Assembly (NCBI GenBank): GCA_000697055.1
Contig: JNDT01001920.1
Location: forward strand, 1 to 11,326
DNA length: 11,326 nucleotides
Origin: Saksenaea vasiformis B4078
Taxonomy: Eukaryota > Mucoromycota > Mucoromycetes > Mucorales > Saksenaeaceae
Direction: 5' to 3'
The position numbers and the translations under genes are program-made. The notes below the pieces were generated by a model, which was not told the DNA's origin, made no database searches, and saw only the letters and a program-made list of their open reading frames with translations. This document shows, one piece after another, positions 9,289 to 11,326 of the stretch (within the stretch, counting starts at the first letter, position 1; each line of letters opens with the position of its first letter).

Positions 9289-9682
9289 TGCTTACAAGAA
9301 ATACAAATAAATAAAAGGCAACACAAAGAATACGTCCAACGAGAAGTTTACCAAGAGAACTGCGTGATGATCATGTTTCAATGGCATTCAGGTTCGATCG
9401 TCTTCCTATCAAAAAGTATCCCGTGAATCTATCGTCGGCAACAATGAATACGAGGAGCATGGACGTGCACTATGGGAGCAATCCTGCATGTATCTCAAAA
9501 GTATTGCCAAGTCACTTAGGCCGGGTCATGATCTGGATCACCAGCTTAATTGCGATAGGCATCCACCGAAGAAAAAGGCTTTCTCAATAAAGATATGGAT
9601 CCTTCCCTCAAAAACCAGAAATACACTTTCTATTGACGAAATGTCGTTGTTAAGCTCAATCGAATTACCTTGCACCAGATGA
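9289..9682 (+). pseudogene. Frame-broken coding-like stretch, unknown product
   Basis: Two overlapping plus-strand open segments in different frames read as one protein-like sequence. The first (9289-9426, 45 codons) includes KRQHKEYVQREVYQENCV and ends at TGA. The second (9371-9682, 103 codons) includes SIVGNNEYEEHGRALWEQS and SLRPGHDLDHQLNCDRHPP and ends at TGA. The switch would be around 9410-9425. Just upstream, ATG ACT AGT GCT TAC at 9280 opens a third short frame that stops quickly. I see no GT-AG intron that reconciles them, so decay by small indels is the simplest reading. It lies 110 bases past repeat copy D. The family is unknown, and a chance opening cannot be excluded. Confidence 0.3.
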
Positions 9683-10327
9683 ATTTGCCCCTAAAACTTA
9701 ATCAGAGCTCTTAGGGACCATATGTATCGCACAGAGCAGATCACCTTAGAACCTACCCTAAAACCTTACCCTAGACTTCAGTTTTGCTAAGGCACTTCAA
9801 TTACGTCTGGATAGAACTATCGCTACAATATGTAAGACGGGGATATAGCCGTAGCTCAGAAGGAAAGTTGCGGTTTACAGTAGTCCATAATTATGTAAGA
9901 CTTATAGTCCCTAAAAAATCGAAAGAGAAAAAGAGGCAAAAGGAACGTCGAAGGCACCAGAGTTACCCATATCAATTCCTTATGCGACTAGTACTTTTAT
10001 TTGCTCGCATCCACAACATCTACAAACCATCTGTGTTGCCTGGGATCACCTTTATTTCTATTCTCGTAATGACAACCCGGTCAGCTTGATTGATTGGTAG
10101 GTATATTATGCAGTAATTAGACTACACCTTGCATCGGCTAAAATCACTCAGCTTTTGCTAATATTATACTTGATTGCGCCTTGATCACCGATTTGCTTAT
10201 CACACTTTGTATATTTTGTTGAGACCTTTTCGTCCTTTTACTCACGCCGGCGAGAGATCCGATATCTGTAAGCATATATCTCGTCCCGTCTCCTTCTCTG
10301 ACAACTTATTGACCTTTTTCTCTTTGC

Positions 10328-10956
10328 ATGTATTTCCGTCCCAAAGATCACCGTAGCCTGCGCAAAACGTCTAACGAAGCCTTTGAATGGGTCGTACCTT
10401 ATTATGAAGGACGAATCAATGTATAGGTTATCTTCTGACCGACACACATAAAATAAAAAGAGAATCCAAAACATTGCGTCATTTGGCCATTGTTTTTAAG
10501 CTGGAAATTTTAGACAACAATAATACCTCATCTCTCTTTCTTTATTTCATAGAACAAATAGCTTTACCCACAGCGCGCAGCAGTGCTCGAAGAAAAAGAA
10601 AAAGGCACCGCGATCCAGAAATATCTCCAGAGCAAGCAAAAGCCGTATTGCTTGACATATTTGCGCGCAGACTAGATCGTATCATTGAGAATGAGCTCTG
10701 GAAGAACGGGAGCAACCGTTCTTTGGTGAAGAAGCCAGGGAAAATATCCCATAGTCTCAAGGAGAAGAAGCTGAAGGCGCAAGAGAAGAACGTCAACCGG
10801 TTGCGATTAAATTTAGAAAAGGCGGACGTGGTTCCGAGGGGATGTCTGGAAGAGGCAGATAAGAAGCAAATGTACCGAAAGGAACGATCAGAAGAAAAGT
10901 ACTTTCCCAGCTACGCTCGCAGAAGCTTGCTGACCTGTGGAGGGAGTTTGTTGTGA
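10328..10956 (+). CDS. Hypothetical protein, probably 2 exons, frame-disrupted at 3' end
   Basis: I propose exon 1 at 10328-10420 (ATG TAT TTC CGT..., 31 codons), an 80-bp phase-0 intron at 10421-10500 (GTATAG...TTTAAG) and exon 2 at 10501-10956 ending TGA, giving 182 residues. CT-rich leader sequence precedes the ATG. Exon 2 has no useful ATG of its own, yet its codon use and composition are clearly protein-like: a basic cluster ARRKRKRHRD (possible nuclear localisation signal), helical LLDIFARRLDRIIENELW, and a Lys-rich, likely coiled segment SLKEKKLKAQEKNVNRLRLN. A stronger-looking acceptor (TTTCATAG, ending 10552) does not fit the exon 1 phase. The last about 20 codons look out of frame, since better coding sequence continues in another frame from 10899. 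I do not recognise the family; the basic, helical character suggests a nuclear or nucleic-acid-binding role, but that is speculation. Confidence 0.4.
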
Positions 10957-11129
10957 ACAACTTCGACAGTATTCTCACAACAGTAAAAACCAGAGGAAAG
11001 CCTGCACTACGGGAAAAAGACCGACAGCTTTTGTTGCATTTGACTGTAAATCGGTACTTTTTGTTACACATTGTTGCAGTTTATTTCATTCTGGCACAAT
11101 TTTGCCCTTATGCCGAATTGCAACAGTAA
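10899..11129 (+). pseudogene. Out-of-frame continuation of the 10328 gene
   Basis: This is an open stretch of 76 codons to TAA at 11127-11129, in the frame reached from the preceding exon if one base is missing in the run GAAGAAAAGT (10891-10900). It reads QLRSQKLADLWREFVVNNFD and then TVKTRGKPALREKDRQLLLH, sequence that is more protein-like than the in-frame alternative (YARRSLLTCGGSLL, then stop). No GT-AG intron of normal size repairs the frame without deleting well-formed coding sequence. Either the gene is a pseudogene, or the base was lost in assembly, or the shift is chance. Its last about 30 codons overlap the start of the terminal repeat array, so the original end may be near LTVNRYF (about 11056). 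Confidence 0.4.
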
Positions 11130-11326
11130 AGTTGCTGCACTTCGGCACCACAAAAATTCAGCTTCGACACCTTTTATCACATTTCGATACATGTTGTTGC
11201 ACTGCAACTTTTTTGGACACATTCCGTTACATATAGTTGCAGAGCAGCTACTGCGTCATATTTCGATGCTTTTCGAAACAGTTCGTTGCAGCAACTCAAA
11301 TGCCTTGTCACATTTCGAAATCATGT
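11029..11326. repeat. Degenerate short-period repeat array
   Basis: A low-complexity stretch made of recurring words: GTTGCA at 11033, 11073, 11196, 11236 and 11285; its complement TGCAAC at 11119 and 11203; TTTCGA at 11182, 11261, 11271 and 11313; and CACATTTCGA at 11178 and 11309. Two GTTGCA pairs are 40 bases apart (11033/11073 and 11196/11236), and units read like alternating 20-base halves such as GTTACACATTGTTGCAG and GATACATGTTGTTGCACTGC. GTTGCA occurs only about four times in the rest of the window. The array runs off the right edge and overlaps the end of the frame-broken gene. It could be a satellite, the subterminal part of a transposon, or a cluster of protein-binding sites. Confidence 0.6.

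Larger units (their letters stand above)
7469..10327. other. Long intergenic region with decayed coding fragments
   Basis: The first about 250 bases are the probable SEC2-like promoter and leader (poly-T and A/T tracts, a CACGTG box). Positions about 7700-8350 show nothing I can name. At 8356-8620 two overlapping plus-strand open segments in different frames look weakly protein-like (KTHRHKLAQLVMVKIRRALG, stop at 8542; then RKTALLNGTETEILVEIVVP, stop at 8618). A repeat copy lies at 9071-9179 and another broken coding-like stretch at 9289-9682. A 101-codon plus-strand opening at 9784-10089 is Lys/Arg-rich and unrecognised. The stretch just before 10328 is CT-rich, as in fungal 5' leaders. Confidence 0.5.

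Noticed and set aside
9741..9777. Telomere-like CCCTAAAA / CCTTACCCTAG pair
   Set aside because: Only two imperfect CCCTA units; too few to suggest an interstitial telomere.
9836..9910. Possible tRNA (GGGGATATAGCCGTAGCTCAG...)
   Set aside because: The D-arm-like TAGCTCAG is present, but no T-arm GGTTCRA sequence or matching acceptor stem follows at the right distance.
10501..10552. Strong-looking acceptor TTTCATAG at 10551-10552 as the exon 2 start
   Set aside because: From the best donor (10421, phase 0) it would read AAC AAA TAG and stop at once. The acceptor ending at 10500 keeps the frame, although its own sequence is weaker.

Overview
This looks like a stretch of fungal nuclear genome, most likely an early-diverging (Mucoromycota-type) fungus. 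The evidence is two intact spliced genes with very short GT-AG introns (53 to 68 bp), AT-rich intergenic DNA with CT-rich tracts near starts, and products typical of fungi: a concentrative nucleoside transporter and a Sec2/Rabin8-type Rab exchange factor. The phylum assignment is inference; nothing in the window is bacterial, organellar or recognisably viral.

Layout. Positions 1-2087 hold no gene I can support, but contain copies of a diverged interspersed repeat. Positions 2088-4126 (minus) are a five-exon CNT-family nucleoside transporter gene of 599 codons, rebuilt here by splicing four introns. Positions 4127-5700 are intergenic: an AT microsatellite and a CACGTG box lie upstream of the transporter, with a 14-bp palindrome, a short coding-like remnant and another repeat copy further out. 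Positions 5701-7468 (minus) are a two-exon SEC2-like gene (567 codons after splicing) with a long coiled coil, the GEF signature, two cysteine clusters and a Rabin8-like C-terminal domain. Positions 7469-10327 are mostly non-genic, but carry a fourth main repeat copy and several short coding-like segments on the plus strand that change frame, suggesting a decayed gene or element. From 10328 a plus-strand, probably two-exon gene of unknown function begins. Its frame closes at 10956, yet coding-like sequence continues in another frame to 11129. The window ends in a degenerate short-period repeat array (about 11029-11326).

The two recognised genes have no evident shared pathway. The transporter salvages nucleosides at the plasma membrane; the Sec2-like protein would activate a Sec4/Rab8 GTPase on secretory vesicles. 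They lie in the same orientation about 1.57 kb apart and should be independent transcription units. Each has a CACGTG box about 220-230 bp upstream of its start, which may be chance. The most interesting material is the repeat family, the frame-disrupted gene at the right end and the terminal array. I found no clear new multi-gene system.
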